A stretch of DNA of 51,828 nt from CAYMFD01 sp964389475 (GCA_964389475.1 CAYMFD010000015.1:1-51828), one strand, 5' to 3'; counted from the stretch's first letter, positions 15,928 through 25,326 are shown. The notes: generated from the sequence alone by a model not told the origin. Translations and numbers: made by a program.

Positions 15928-18237
15928 ATGAAAGACTACCTGATAAAAGACGAGTGGAAGATCATCGAAGATAAGTGGAGGCCAGAATATCACCAGATCA
16001 GTGAGAGTATATTTTCACTAGGTAATGGGCAGATGGGCCAGCGAGCTAATCACGAGGAGACCTACACTGGTCCGCACCTCCAGGGTAGCTACGTCGCTGG
16101 GGTATACTATCCGGACAAGACAAAGGTAGGCTGGTGGAAAAACGGCTATCCCGAGTACTTCGCCAAGGTGCTCAATGCTGTCAACTGGATAGGACTGCGC
16201 ATAACTATCGATGGTCATGAGGTGGATCTCAACCACTCGGCTCGCGTAGTCTCTTTCTATCGAGAGCTCGATATGCAGGTGGGTGTCCTTACTCGTAGAT
16301 ACACGTATGACCTACCTGTGGGCAGGATGGTCGTGGAGGCCACCCGCTTCGTCAGTATGAGTGATAAGGAGTTAGGCTGTATGCAATACTCCCTAGCGTT
16401 TGACGGCTATGAGGGCTCTGTTGAGGTAGAGAGTTATCTAGATTTTGATGTCAGTAACCAGGACGCTAACTATGATGAGAAGTTTTGGGTAGCACGCGGC
16501 GAGGCTGTGGCAGACGACTATGGCTTTGTGATGGCAGAGACGCTTAAGACGGGCTACCAGGTAGCTGCTGCTATGGCTAATCGATGGACCAAGCAAGGCG
16601 AAGCCCTAGATCTGCGACCAGCTATGACACTGACGTCTACCAAGTTTACCTCGCAGCAGTACCAACTCACGGTAGCGGATGGGGATACCATTACATTACA
16701 CAAGTACGCCGTCATCGCATCGACGAGATACCATGATGCTACTGACCTTAAGGACTACGCTATCCAGCAGGTAGGCATACGTGCGGGAGAAGGCTGGCGC
16801 CACCAGTTCCTAGACCATACGGCTCAGTGGGAGCGGATATGGGATATGTGTGATGTCACGATCGGTGGTGATATCGCTGCCCAGCAAGGTATCCGCTTTA
16901 ATATCTTCCAACTCTATCAGACGTACACCGGCGATGATGCTAGGCTCAACATTGGTCCTAAGGGCTTTACTGGGGAGAAGTACGGCGGTAGTACCTACTG
17001 GGACACCGAGGCTTACTGCCTGCCCTTTTACCTAGGTACAGCAGATCCGACCGTGGCTCGTAACCTCCTCGTATATCGATATAACCACCTAGATAAGGCG
17101 ATCGAAAATGCCGAAAAACTTGGCTTTGATAAAGGGGCCGCCCTCTATCCCATGGTTACGATGAATGGGGAGGAGTGCCACAATGAGTGGGAGATCACAT
17201 TTGAAGAAATCCATCGCAATGGTGCTATCGCCTACGCCATCAAGGACTACATAGACTACACGGACGATAGAGCCTATCTAGCCGATTACGGCCTAGAAGT
17301 GCTGATCGGCATAGCGCGGTTCTGGTCGCAACGGGTACACCTATCACCCAAGCGTGACCAGTATGTCATGCTCGGCGTCACGGGCCCCAACGAGTATGAA
17401 AACAATGTCAATAACAACTGGTATACGAACTATATCGCCGTCTGGTGCCTCGCCTATGCAACCGATGCCATGGACTACGTGCAAGAAAAGTATCCGCAGC
17501 GCTGGGCCGCCATCAAGACCAAGGTCAACTGGCAAGCCGAGGAGTTGACCAGGTGGACAGATATCAGGTCACGTATGTACTTTCCTGAGGATGAGGATCT
17601 GGGCATCATGCTGCAGCAAGATAACTACCTCGATAAGGAGGACCTTACTGTGACGGACCTGCCAGCATCTGCACGACCCATCAATCAGCAATGGTCGTGG
17701 GATAGGATATTGCGCAGCCCATTTATCAAACAGGCCGACGTACTCCAGGGTATGTACTTCTTCGAGTCTGACTTTGACGTGGAGACCATACGGCGCAACT
17801 TCCTCTACTACGAGCCGCGTACTGTGCATGAGTCATCGCTCAGCCCCTGTGTCCACTCTATTCTAGCCTGCGTCCTCGATATGCCGGCTAAGGCCTACGA
17901 GATGTACCTGCGGACTAGCCGCCTCGACCTAGACGATTACAATAATGATACAGAAGATGGCTGCCATATCACGAGTATGGCGGGTACATGGCTAGCGGTT
18001 ATCAAGGGCTTCGCTGGGCAGCGGGTACGAGACGGCGTATTGAGTTTTGATCCCAAAATACCTGCAGAGTGGAGAGACCTATCCTTCAAGATCTTATACA
18101 GAGGTGTGATGCTCAAGATATCCATGAGCCACGGCACCTTTAGCATAGAGAACTACAGCGGTCAATACATCCACGTAATGGTCCGCGGTACCGACTATGA
18201 GATCAAGGACAATGCTAGTCTCGATATAGAGCTCTAG
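15928..18237 (+). CDS. Glycoside hydrolase family 65 phosphorylase, probably maltose phosphorylase
   Basis: A 769-residue cytosolic enzyme of full GH65 length. The N-terminal beta domain starts 'IFSLGNGQMGQRANHEE' and 'GSYVAGVYYPDKTKVGWWKN'. The (alpha/alpha)6 barrel has 'GPKGFTGEKYGGSTYWDTEA' and 'LGVTGPNEYENNVNNNWYTN', whose Glu489 is the expected general acid. The phosphate site 'ARPINQQWSWDRILRSPFIK' and 'TVHESSLSPCVHS' follow. The close match to Bacteroidota maltose phosphorylases suggests conversion of maltose and phosphate to glucose and beta-glucose-1-phosphate; trehalose or kojibiose phosphorylase is less likely but cannot be excluded. No phosphoglucomutase or transporter is beside it. 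The next genes are thioredoxin and fbp. Confidence 0.92.
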   Translation: MKDYLIKDEWKIIEDKWRPEYHQISESIFSLGNGQMGQRANHEETYTGPHLQGSYVAGVYYPDKTKVGWWKNGYPEYFAKVLNAVNWIGLRITIDGHEVDLNHSARVVSFYRELDMQVGVLTRRYTYDLPVGRMVVEATRFVSMSDKELGCMQYSLAFDGYEGSVEVESYLDFDVSNQDANYDEKFWVARGEAVADDYGFVMAETLKTGYQVAAAMANRWTKQGEALDLRPAMTLTSTKFTSQQYQLTVADGDTITLHKYAVIASTRYHDATDLKDYAIQQVGIRAGEGWRHQFLDHTAQWERIWDMCDVTIGGDIAAQQGIRFNIFQLYQTYTGDDARLNIGPKGFTGEKYGGSTYWDTEAYCLPFYLGTADPTVARNLLVYRYNHLDKAIENAEKLGFDKGAALYPMVTMNGEECHNEWEITFEEIHRNGAIAYAIKDYIDYTDDRAYLADYGLEVLIGIARFWSQRVHLSPKRDQYVMLGVTGPNEYENNVNNNWYTNYIAVWCLAYATDAMDYVQEKYPQRWAAIKTKVNWQAEELTRWTDIRSRMYFPEDEDLGIMLQQDNYLDKEDLTVTDLPASARPINQQWSWDRILRSPFIKQADVLQGMYFFESDFDVETIRRNFLYYEPRTVHESSLSPCVHSILACVLDMPAKAYEMYLRTSRLDLDDYNNDTEDGCHITSMAGTWLAVIKGFAGQRVRDGVLSFDPKIPAEWRDLSFKILYRGVMLKISMSHGTFSIENYSGQYIHVMVRGTDYEIKDNASLDIEL

Positions 18238-18334
18238 GTAGATCGACCATCACGAAAAGATCCCTTAAGCGGCCTTAAAATAAAAATTAATAGCCGCCAG
18301 CAGACATTAGTGGGACTGGCAGGAACAAGATAGG

Positions 18335-18362
18335 GCCTACGATAGTTATTGATACCGTAGGC
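18335..18362. promoter_or_regulatory. Inverted repeat between the GH65 and thioredoxin genes
   Basis: GCCTACG / CGTAGGC, seven perfect pairs around a 14-base loop, ends 41 bases before the trxA ATG. There is no following T-run, so it is either a weak terminator for GH65 or an operator or leader hairpin for thioredoxin. Confidence 0.45.
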
Positions 18363-18403
18363 GACCAGCCTATTTATTGAATTTATTAAAACAGACGCAA
18401 ACT

Positions 18404-18721
18404 ATGGCATTTCAATTTACAGACTCTAATTTTCAAGAGACAGCCCTCGGTGACGGCACAGTAGCTGTTGTCGACTTCTGGGCAGAGTGGTGTGGACCAT
18501 GTAGACTTATCGGTCCGGTCATCGACGAACTAGCACAGGATTATGATGGTAAAGCAACCATCGGCAAGGTCAATGTGGACGAAAATCCAGAGATCAGTAT
18601 GAAGTACGGTGTACGTAGCATACCTACCATCCTCTTTATCAAGAATGGTGAGGTAGTAGACAAGCACGTGGGTACCGCTACTAAAGCTACACTAGAGGAG
18701 AAACTATCGGCTCACCTATAG
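18404..18721 (+). CDS. trxA: Thioredoxin
   Basis: A 105-residue classic cytosolic thioredoxin with the redox motif 'WAEWCGPCR', 'KVNVDENPEISMKYGVRSIP' (cis-Pro loop), and 'TILFIKNGEVVDKHVG'. It reduces protein disulfides, usually in turn reduced by thioredoxin reductase. The frame opens earlier with a TTG at 18377, but the ATG at 18404 gives the standard length and N-terminus ('MAFQFTDSNFQET'). It is followed by a strong symmetric hairpin. Confidence 0.96.
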   Translation: MAFQFTDSNFQETALGDGTVAVVDFWAEWCGPCRLIGPVIDELAQDYDGKATIGKVNVDENPEISMKYGVRSIPTILFIKNGEVVDKHVGTATKATLEEKLSAHL

Positions 18722-18747
18722 CCTTTAGTAAGATCTTCACAAAATAT

Positions 18748-18782
18748 AAGGGTCGTGTTACTATCAAGTAACACGACCCTTT
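18748..18782. terminator. Hairpin terminator after thioredoxin
   Basis: A perfect stem, AAGGGTCGTGTTACT / AGTAACACGACCCTT, with a five-base loop, then TTGTTGTTTT. It is nearly symmetric and could act in both directions. Confidence 0.85.
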
Positions 18783-19154
18783 GTTGTTTTATATGCCCTA
18801 GTAAGAGTGGATAGCTTCTCCTGTGAGTATAGCGCTACTGTGGTTTTATTCTCACAGAAGGAACTCATCTTCGACCGTCATCAGTACGGTAGCTATAGAT
18901 TATACCATTTCTACTATAAGGTTTCGCATTAGTTTTTGAGATTATTTAAAATCAGATGAGTCAAAAAACGTAGTGATAGCCGTAGCTACCACGAGGCTTT
19001 TTGGCGAAATATGATGAAGAATAAGGCAAAAAATAAGTGAAATTCTGTAGTAGAACTGGTATTAAAGCTTTCGATCACTATGATAATACTACCTTTAGCC
19101 TACGCTATCATGGCTAGACAATCAAATCACACTCTTTAATCTTTACTAATTAGC
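18783..19154. other. Intergenic stretch upstream of fbp
   Basis: No gene seen. It has a seven-base inverted repeat, CTGTGAG (18821-18827) / CTCACAG (18851-18857), and a -7-like TACCTTTA near 19090, which is the only candidate promoter for fbp. The rest is A/T-rich with nothing I can name. Confidence 0.5.
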
Positions 19155-20153
19155 ATGAAGCGAATAACCACACTCGATGAGTTTATCATCAAGAGCGAAA
19201 AGAAGTATACCAATGCTACAGGCCAGCTAACACGGTTACTGCGAGACATTGGTATAGCGGCTAAGATTATCAATAGGGAAGTCAATAAGGCTGGTCTAGT
19301 CAATATACTAGGTGCTGCAGACTCGGATAGTAACAGCTCTGGTGAGCAGGTGCAGAAGCTAGACCTCTTTGCTAATGAGGTAATGCTCGATAGCCTTAAG
19401 AATAGTGGTGAGTGTTGCGGTGTCGTAAGTGAAGAGCTAGAGGCTCTTATCGAACTGCCCACCGTTGCCAGCAAAGACGCTGACTACGTCGTCGTTATGG
19501 ACCCACTAGATGGCAGCAGTAATATTGACGTCAATGTTTCTGTGGGGACTATCTTCGGTATCTACAGACGTAAGTCTGATTGTGACAAATCTGTCGAGGT
19601 GGCTGATTTCTTGCAGACAGGTGTGGAGCTAGTAGCCGCCGGATATGTGCTTTATGGCACTTCGACGATCCTTACTTATACCACCGGCCAGGGGGTTAAT
19701 GCCTTTACACTTGATCCATCGATAGGGGAGTTCTGTCTTTCTCACAGTGATATCAAGATGCCCAATAGAGGCAACTACTACTCTGTCAATCAAGGGTACT
19801 ACCTTAAGTTTGACCTAGAGCTCAGACGTTATATCGACTACTGTAGTGATCTCAACCTGCGACTTCGCTACATCGGATCGATGGTGAGCGACATACACCG
19901 GATCATGTTTCAAGGTGGCATTTACTTATATCCTAACACTAGGAAGTATCCTAAGGGTAAGTTGAGGCTCCTGTATGAGTGTAATCCTATGTCATTTATC
20001 GTAGAGCAGGCAGGCGGTCGAGCGATCACTACACGCATGCAGCGTATCATGGAGCTAGAGCCGACGGACATCCACCAGCGGACGACCATTATCATCGGAT
20101 CGACTGACATGGTCAATGAGATGGAGACCTTCGTAAACAAGTATGGCGCCTAG
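19155..20153 (+). CDS. fbp: Fructose-1,6-bisphosphatase, class I
   Basis: A 332-residue gluconeogenic enzyme that hydrolyses fructose-1,6-bisphosphate to fructose-6-phosphate. Class I signature: 'YVVVMDPLDGSSNIDVNVSV' (metal-binding DPLDGSSNID), 'GECCGVVSEELEA', 'GYVLYGTSTILTYT', 'LRYIGSMVSDIHRIMFQGG' and 'LRLLYECNPMSFIVEQAGG'. The N-terminus is in register with other bacterial class I enzymes, supporting the ATG at 19155. RNase P RNA converges on it from the other strand 14 bases downstream, so the two transcripts meet end to end. Confidence 0.96.
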   Translation: MKRITTLDEFIIKSEKKYTNATGQLTRLLRDIGIAAKIINREVNKAGLVNILGAADSDSNSSGEQVQKLDLFANEVMLDSLKNSGECCGVVSEELEALIELPTVASKDADYVVVMDPLDGSSNIDVNVSVGTIFGIYRRKSDCDKSVEVADFLQTGVELVAAGYVLYGTSTILTYTTGQGVNAFTLDPSIGEFCLSHSDIKMPNRGNYYSVNQGYYLKFDLELRRYIDYCSDLNLRLRYIGSMVSDIHRIMFQGGIYLYPNTRKYPKGKLRLLYECNPMSFIVEQAGGRAITTRMQRIMELEPTDIHQRTTIIIGSTDMVNEMETFVNKYGA

Positions 20154-20167
20154 CGAAGGAGAAAAAA

Positions 20168-20522
20168 GTGTCGTGCCAATAAGCCGGATTCTGTAATACC
20201 GCAAGCGGCATCTCTATCATTTATCTATGCTGCCTACCCCTCGTCGTGACTATGTCAAGAGCCGAGCAGGCTCTATCCATTACGGATCGACGATATACAT
20301 GGCATTGCAACCTGCAAGGTTTATCCATAGCAAACATTGCTGTCTGCTATCGTAGGCTCTTACCCCACGTTTTCACCCTTACCACACAAGGTGGCGGTAA
20401 TTTTCTGCGACACTTTCTGTCAGTCACTTTTGTGACAGCCCAGCCGTTAGCTGGTGCAGTGCTCTACGTTGTCCGGACTTTCCTCTTTGGCACATGGCCA
20501 AAGCGATAGAGTAGCACGACCC
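20168..20522 (-). ncRNA. rnpB: RNase P RNA (bacterial type A)
   Basis: The catalytic RNA that matures tRNA 5' ends. Read on the minus strand it contains the conserved GAGGAAAGTCCGGAC near the 5' end, the AGGGTGAAA ... GGGTAAGAGC core, and ACAGAATCCGGCTTAT at the 3' end. The two ends pair through GTCGTGC / GCACGAC (P1, plus-strand 20514-20520 with 20170-20176). A -7 element sits just upstream at the right distance for the 5' end. Exact ends are good to a few bases. A plus-strand frame that crosses this region is spurious. Confidence 0.95.
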
Positions 20523-20524
20523 TG

Positions 20525-20532
20525 CAAAGGTA
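20525..20532 (-). promoter_or_regulatory. rnpB: Promoter -7 element of rnpB (TACCTTTG)
   Basis: An exact TAnnTTTG on the minus strand places the start of transcription at about 20519-20521, matching the 5' end deduced from the P1 helix. No clear -33 was seen. Confidence 0.75.
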
Positions 20533-20684
20533 TCATTCTACAGTTATGTAGAGGCGAGGGTAGTCCTTGATTTCGCTACCGTTTAAGTCGTCTAGCTTAC
20601 TATTGAAAAACGACACCAGTTTTCTTAGGTTCCCTGCTATTTGGACTAGACTGCTAAGAAAATTGGGAGGTTCGGGAGGATATA

Positions 20685-21075
20685 GGATGAAAAGCGATAT
20701 ACAGCCTACATCTACCTGTCACTGTACAGAGGTAGATAAGGAGTCAACAAAATGTGCGAATTTTTCACACAAGCCACTATGATTCTGGTCTTGTGAATCG
20801 GTCAGCGCTTACCTTCCACCAGTAGCACTGGGACTACTCGGAAAATAAAAGCAATTTTGACAAGACTCTAGATCGGTCTTGACCTTGATAGTAAAATGGT
20901 GAAAGCTGTGAAATACTAGGTATGAATCTGCTTACAATTGGAAGTTGTAAGGTCAAGAAGCTCCTTACAGTGACATGATTTTTGCCTTCTTTTGATCTCA
21001 GCAAAAGAAGGAGGCCAGTCGGGCCTTTCCGACATTGGATACAATTCAGAAGGTGCATTAATATTTACAAGTTGG
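20685..21075 (+). repeat. Dispersed ~390-bp non-coding repeat, copy B
   Basis: Second copy of the element at 15427-15815, same orientation. Conserved blocks: 20743-20770 (GTCAAC ... TTCACAC), the AAAATAAAAGCAATTTTGAC block starting 20842, and 20973-21035. The hairpin at 20985-21011 keeps perfect pairing with copy A although the third base pair differs. It ends about 120 bases before the promoter of the histidine kinase gene, so it is not part of that mRNA. The 20533-20684 part upstream shows nothing recognisable. Confidence 0.85.
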
Positions 21076-21196
21076 TACTCAATGTAACAGTTGATCAACT
21101 TAGAGTAGCACTAAAGCATTTTTATTGTGTATTGGTATTATGGTACGCTATAGTGTGAAAGGTGATAGCAAAATGGTATAAGTTGCTCATTTATAC

Positions 21197-21225
21197 TTTG
21201 TAGAAAAGCATAATATTTAACTTTG
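21197..21225 (+). promoter_or_regulatory. Full Bacteroidota promoter for the histidine kinase
   Basis: TTTG (21197-21200), a 17-base spacer, then TAACTTTG (21218-21225): both boxes of the primary-sigma consensus at the ideal distance. Transcription should begin near 21231, giving a leader of about 60 bases. Confidence 0.8.
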
Positions 21226-21291
21226 TGATTCACACATCGATCCGCAGTCTGGTAAGGGCGGACTGTAGAGCTAGACCACGATATAAAAACC

Positions 21292-24200
21292 ATGCGCATC
21301 AAATCAATCATACCCTTAGTCGCAGTACTGGCCGGAGCCTGTATGATAGTGGCAAGTATGGTAGTCCGTGCCAATGGTTATGGTAGCCTCGCAGGGATGA
21401 GCGACCGCTGGCAGCAGGTATATACCGAGATGCAGTCTGTCATAGCTGCTCCCTCTGGCGCAGAGTCTAAGGTAAAGGCCCTCACAGCAGCAGGGTGGGA
21501 GGTAGATCACCGCAGACCTAGTGGTGCGGTAATCTACTGGAGTGCCTCCTTAGATAGTAGTCGATATGCCTTTAGCCAGTCGTATGATATACCTGGTGAA
21601 GGTTCGCTTACCGTCCATCGACTGAGCCATGTCAAGGACGACCTATACCGTGATGATCATCTATGGCTAGCGCCGGCGGTGTATCAAATAAGCGGCGATA
21701 CAATTGCCGACTTACAAGCAGGAGACCTTAGCGTAGAGAGCTATCGAGTAGTAGACAGTGCACGACTGGGGTACTGGTGGCAGTATATGGGGCTTGCTGG
21801 CTACTTGCTATTACTAGCAGGTACGCTATGGGTGCTGAGCCGTAAGCTCAAGGCCAGGTATGCCGTGCTTGCCTTGTCGATACTCTTGTGTTTGGTAGTG
21901 GCTATACCCGTTGAGTCGATATGGTCTGACCTGATCATGAGCCACGGTATGATGGAGTGGTTCGGCGGTTCGCTGACTTTGACAGACCTCGTGTCGATCA
22001 CGGCAGTAGTGGTCGGTCTTGCCCTCTTGGTGAGTTCTAAGTCTATCAACTTTCAATTGACGCAGTGGTCAGGTGCCTTGTTTGGGATGGTGTCGGCGAC
22101 GGCATTGGTTATCATATTAAGAGTGGCCCAGGGTATTGTGGCTCATCCATCGATACAGCTAGAGGTGTCACGGATCTTTAGATTTGATAAGTACAGCATC
22201 GTCATACTGCTGTGCCTATCTGTGATGTGTGTCAGTCACCTCGTAGCCTGTGTCTATATCTGGTACGATGGACGGCGGGTAGACGATGACCAGACCAGTG
22301 GCTATCTACCATACGTACTAGGTGGTGTGCTGACGAGCAGCCTCTTTTACTTTTGGATCGGCCTCGATATACCTTTCGTTACGATTTACCTATTCATGGT
22401 GTCGTACTACACGATGATCGACCTCTTCCTTGATGGGCAGCGACGTAATGTTACCTGGCTGATTTGGTGGATCATGATACTTTCGGCCTTCTTAGCCGTC
22501 TCTGTTTTTTATATGAGTCTACTCAAAGGAGAGCAGGCTCGTGCAGACTTTGTTGACGACTTTTTGATAGATCGCTTTGATGCCCAGGCAGCTAGACTGC
22601 ATGATCAGCAGATACAGGATTCGGGTATTTTTGACGTATTGGCTGACCTAGATAGTGACGATATACGACTGGATCGCTCTGATATACTCGAGTACCTAGT
22701 CCGTGAGACAAATACAGGCCTAGAGGAGCGGCCTCAGATGGTAGAGGTTTTTGCTGACGGTGTTACGGTATTCGGGCAGCTTGGTCGCTCACGTAGAGAC
22801 TTGCTACAGCAGGTACGTCGGTCTAGAGTATTGACGGCATATACGTCCTACGACTATGCTAGCCGTACGCTAGTGAGTCGATACGAGGTCCTAGTAGCAG
22901 AAGATAGATCCATCGAGCTATTCGTGCTTACGCCGGTCACCTCGTCACCAGTCACCAAGGCTGAGGATAGCTATGTTCTCTATTATGGAGATCAGCCCGT
23001 CTACCAGCGCATTTTGTCTAACGACTTGGTGGATTACCAGGTCCTACTAGAGCGATCGAGGTCCGAGCAGAGCTTGAGGGGCTACACCTATACGAGCTCG
23101 CAACGTGGCGACTACACGGTCATAGCCTTTACCAAGTTAGGAACCCTCATCAAGCCCATCTCACTCTTCAGCTACCTGTTTATACTGATGGGGTTGATCG
23201 CATTATTGATTACGATAGCCAATAGTCGCTTCCGTCTGATGCGACCACCGGTTTCGCTTAAGTTTAGTAGTCGGTCGACCCTAAGGAGCAAGATCCAGCT
23301 AGTGGTCCTACTGATGGTGTTGTTTTCCTTCGTAGCTATCGGTGTCTTGACGGCTTTCTACTTTAAAAATGTAATCGCCTCGACTAACTCCAAGACGATC
23401 AATGAAGAGGTTGCTGCTGTGCTTAATCAGATAGAGACCTACCAAGACCAAGTAGGTCAGACGGGGCAGCTGTCCACCCTCATTGCCAATAGACTCGATG
23501 AGCTGAGCTTTGTCCATGAGGCACCGATGGCACTATATGACCGACAGGGTAGTCTCATTATCAGTGCCAGCATGCCGGCTGTTGGGCAGCGTATGCCATA
23601 CAGCCTCTTTAAGTCCCCTAGTCGCACGACGGTAGCACAGGCAGACGAGCTAGTGACCTACGTGCCGCTAGATGTACAGGCGGGTAAGGCCAGTGCCTAC
23701 CTTGCCGTCAAGCATCCTACGACGATCGCCACGGGTCGCAGCCTCATCGACTTTTTGAGTACCATCGTTAACGTCTATGTATTCTTGTTCTTACTAGGTG
23801 GTGCGATCGCCATCATCATAGCCAATAGTATTACCCGGCCTCTTGCAGACCTTGGTACCCGGCTCAAGAGTATCAAACTAGGTCGTACTAATGAGAGTCT
23901 AGAATGGAATAGCAATGACGAGATCGGTGCCCTCATACAAGATTACAATAACCTCATCGTCGACCTAGAGCGGAGTGCCGATATAATCGCAATGACGGAG
24001 CGAGATACTGCATGGCGCGAGATGGCCAAGCAGGTGGCCCATGAGATCAAAAATCCGCTCACACCCATGAAGCTCAGCATACAGTACCTGCAACGTGCAG
24101 GCCAGTCCGTGGGCGAAAATGCTGAGCTTATCGACCGTGTGAGTAAGACGCTTATCGAGCAGATTGACAACCTCACGCAGATCGCCAATGAGTTTAGCAA

Positions 24201-24708
24201 CTTTGCAGCCATGCCGATGGCTAGTAATGAGAAGCTGCTGCTCAATAGTATAGTCGAGACAATCCACGAGCTCTTCCGCAAGCGAGAGGATATGGATATC
24301 AGACTGGTAGAGCCCATAACGGACCTCTGGGTCTACGCTGATAAGAACCACCTGGTCAGGGTGCTCAACAATATCTTGAAAAATGCCATACAGGCCATCC
24401 CAGACGATAGGCGTGGTCATATACTCATCAGCCTGTATCAGCAAGATGCTAACGCCATCGTTGAGGTCAAGGACAACGGAGTGGGCATTCCCAAGGATAA
24501 GCAGAACAAGGTCTTTACACCTAACTTCACCACCAAGAGCTCGGGCACAGGTCTAGGTCTAGCGATCTCGGTCAATATGATGGAGGCCTTCAATGGTCGT
24601 ATCTACTTCGATACGGTGGAGGGCCAGGGTACTAGCTTCTTCGTCGAGATACCACTCATGAGACTCGACCAACAACATGACGGTGTACGACGTGTTTTTT
24701 TGGAGTAA
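21292..24708 (+). CDS. Large multi-pass sensor histidine kinase (NtrY-like)
   Basis: 1138 residues. An N-terminal membrane helix and extracytoplasmic region (to ~165) come first. A cluster of about seven or eight membrane helices (~165-410) and a second outer domain (~415-620) follow. Then come a helix (~625-650), another (~665-690), a third outer domain (~695-820), and a final helix (~825-845). The C-terminal kinase consists of HAMP ('ANSITRPLADLGTRLKSIKL'), HisKA with 'VAHEIKNPLTPMKLS' (phospho-acceptor His917), and HATPase with N box 'LNNILKNAIQAI', G1 'VKDNGVGIP' and G2 'GTGLGLAI'. It is autophosphorylating and membrane-bound. The repeated sensing modules are unusual in number. No response regulator lies nearby, so the partner is elsewhere. 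Confidence 0.92.
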   Translation: MRIKSIIPLVAVLAGACMIVASMVVRANGYGSLAGMSDRWQQVYTEMQSVIAAPSGAESKVKALTAAGWEVDHRRPSGAVIYWSASLDSSRYAFSQSYDIPGEGSLTVHRLSHVKDDLYRDDHLWLAPAVYQISGDTIADLQAGDLSVESYRVVDSARLGYWWQYMGLAGYLLLLAGTLWVLSRKLKARYAVLALSILLCLVVAIPVESIWSDLIMSHGMMEWFGGSLTLTDLVSITAVVVGLALLVSSKSINFQLTQWSGALFGMVSATALVIILRVAQGIVAHPSIQLEVSRIFRFDKYSIVILLCLSVMCVSHLVACVYIWYDGRRVDDDQTSGYLPYVLGGVLTSSLFYFWIGLDIPFVTIYLFMVSYYTMIDLFLDGQRRNVTWLIWWIMILSAFLAVSVFYMSLLKGEQARADFVDDFLIDRFDAQAARLHDQQIQDSGIFDVLADLDSDDIRLDRSDILEYLVRETNTGLEERPQMVEVFADGVTVFGQLGRSRRDLLQQVRRSRVLTAYTSYDYASRTLVSRYEVLVAEDRSIELFVLTPVTSSPVTKAEDSYVLYYGDQPVYQRILSNDLVDYQVLLERSRSEQSLRGYTYTSSQRGDYTVIAFTKLGTLIKPISLFSYLFILMGLIALLITIANSRFRLMRPPVSLKFSSRSTLRSKIQLVVLLMVLFSFVAIGVLTAFYFKNVIASTNSKTINEEVAAVLNQIETYQDQVGQTGQLSTLIANRLDELSFVHEAPMALYDRQGSLIISASMPAVGQRMPYSLFKSPSRTTVAQADELVTYVPLDVQAGKASAYLAVKHPTTIATGRSLIDFLSTIVNVYVFLFLLGGAIAIIIANSITRPLADLGTRLKSIKLGRTNESLEWNSNDEIGALIQDYNNLIVDLERSADIIAMTERDTAWREMAKQVAHEIKNPLTPMKLSIQYLQRAGQSVGENAELIDRVSKTLIEQIDNLTQIANEFSNFAAMPMASNEKLLLNSIVETIHELFRKREDMDIRLVEPITDLWVYADKNHLVRVLNNILKNAIQAIPDDRRGHILISLYQQDANAIVEVKDNGVGIPKDKQNKVFTPNFTTKSSGTGLGLAISVNMMEAFNGRIYFDTVEGQGTSFFVEIPLMRLDQQHDGVRRVFLE

Positions 24709-24777
24709 GCGAACACATCCCGACACAAATCGTTAGTCCTGTGATACATTTATACTTACTAATTCGTCGCATATAAT

Positions 24778-25257
24778 ATGCAGATATTCTTATTCTTTCT
24801 GGTAACGCTAGGTACTGCTGTCCTTATGGAATTTGTAGCATGGGCTACCCACAAGTATGTCATGCATGGCCTACTGTGGGGCTGGCATGAAGACCACCAC
24901 CTACCTCACCAGCACAAGGAGGGTTTCTTTGAGAAAAACGACTTGTTCTTTCTCGTTTTTGCCATTCCGAGTGCCATATGCTACATCTTAGGCACATCGA
25001 CCGGTGGGCATTGGACTTTCTTGGCAGTAGGTATAGGTATCAGTATTTATGGATTGATCTACTTCTTGATCCACGACGTGTATATTCACCAGCGGTTTAA
25101 GTGGTTTAGACAGCTGGATAGTAAGTTTAGTCGTGCTATCCTGAGGGCTCATGGTGCTCATCATGCGATCCAGACCAAGGAAGGATGTACCTCTTTTGGC
25201 CTCCTAGTAGTCGATAACAAGTACTACCAGAAGAGGTCTCAGTGGTCTGCTAAGTGA
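24778..25257 (+). CDS. crtZ: Beta-carotene hydroxylase CrtZ
   Basis: A 159-residue di-iron membrane hydroxylase that adds 3-hydroxyl groups to beta-ionone rings (beta-carotene to zeaxanthin). It has the histidine boxes in order: 'HKYVMH', 'HEDHH', 'HDVYIHQRF', 'HGAHH', within four hydrophobic helices. Its length and the 'FFEKNDLFFLVFA' block fit the CrtZ group rather than sterol desaturases. No other carotenoid gene is adjacent. Presence suggests hydroxylated, coloured carotenoids in this organism. Confidence 0.92.
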   Translation: MQIFLFFLVTLGTAVLMEFVAWATHKYVMHGLLWGWHEDHHLPHQHKEGFFEKNDLFFLVFAIPSAICYILGTSTGGHWTFLAVGIGISIYGLIYFLIHDVYIHQRFKWFRQLDSKFSRAILRAHGAHHAIQTKEGCTSFGLLVVDNKYYQKRSQWSAK

Positions 25258-25326
25258 TACCATTTCTGTTATGATCGTTCTGGTGTCAGATCGATTTAAG
25301 ACGACTACGAGTAAAATAAATGATAT

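Noticed and set aside
20246..20509. Plus-strand open frame of 87 codons
   Set aside because: It lies wholly inside RNase P RNA on the opposite strand.
21076..21291. Copy B of the repeat as a cis-acting mRNA leader of the histidine kinase
   Set aside because: A full two-box promoter at 21197-21225 lies downstream of the repeat, so the element is outside the mRNA.
23965..24444. Long antisense open frames under the histidine kinase domain
   Set aside because: They mirror the codon bias of a conserved kinase core and have no independent features; the same holds for 43064-43468 under the TonB receptor.
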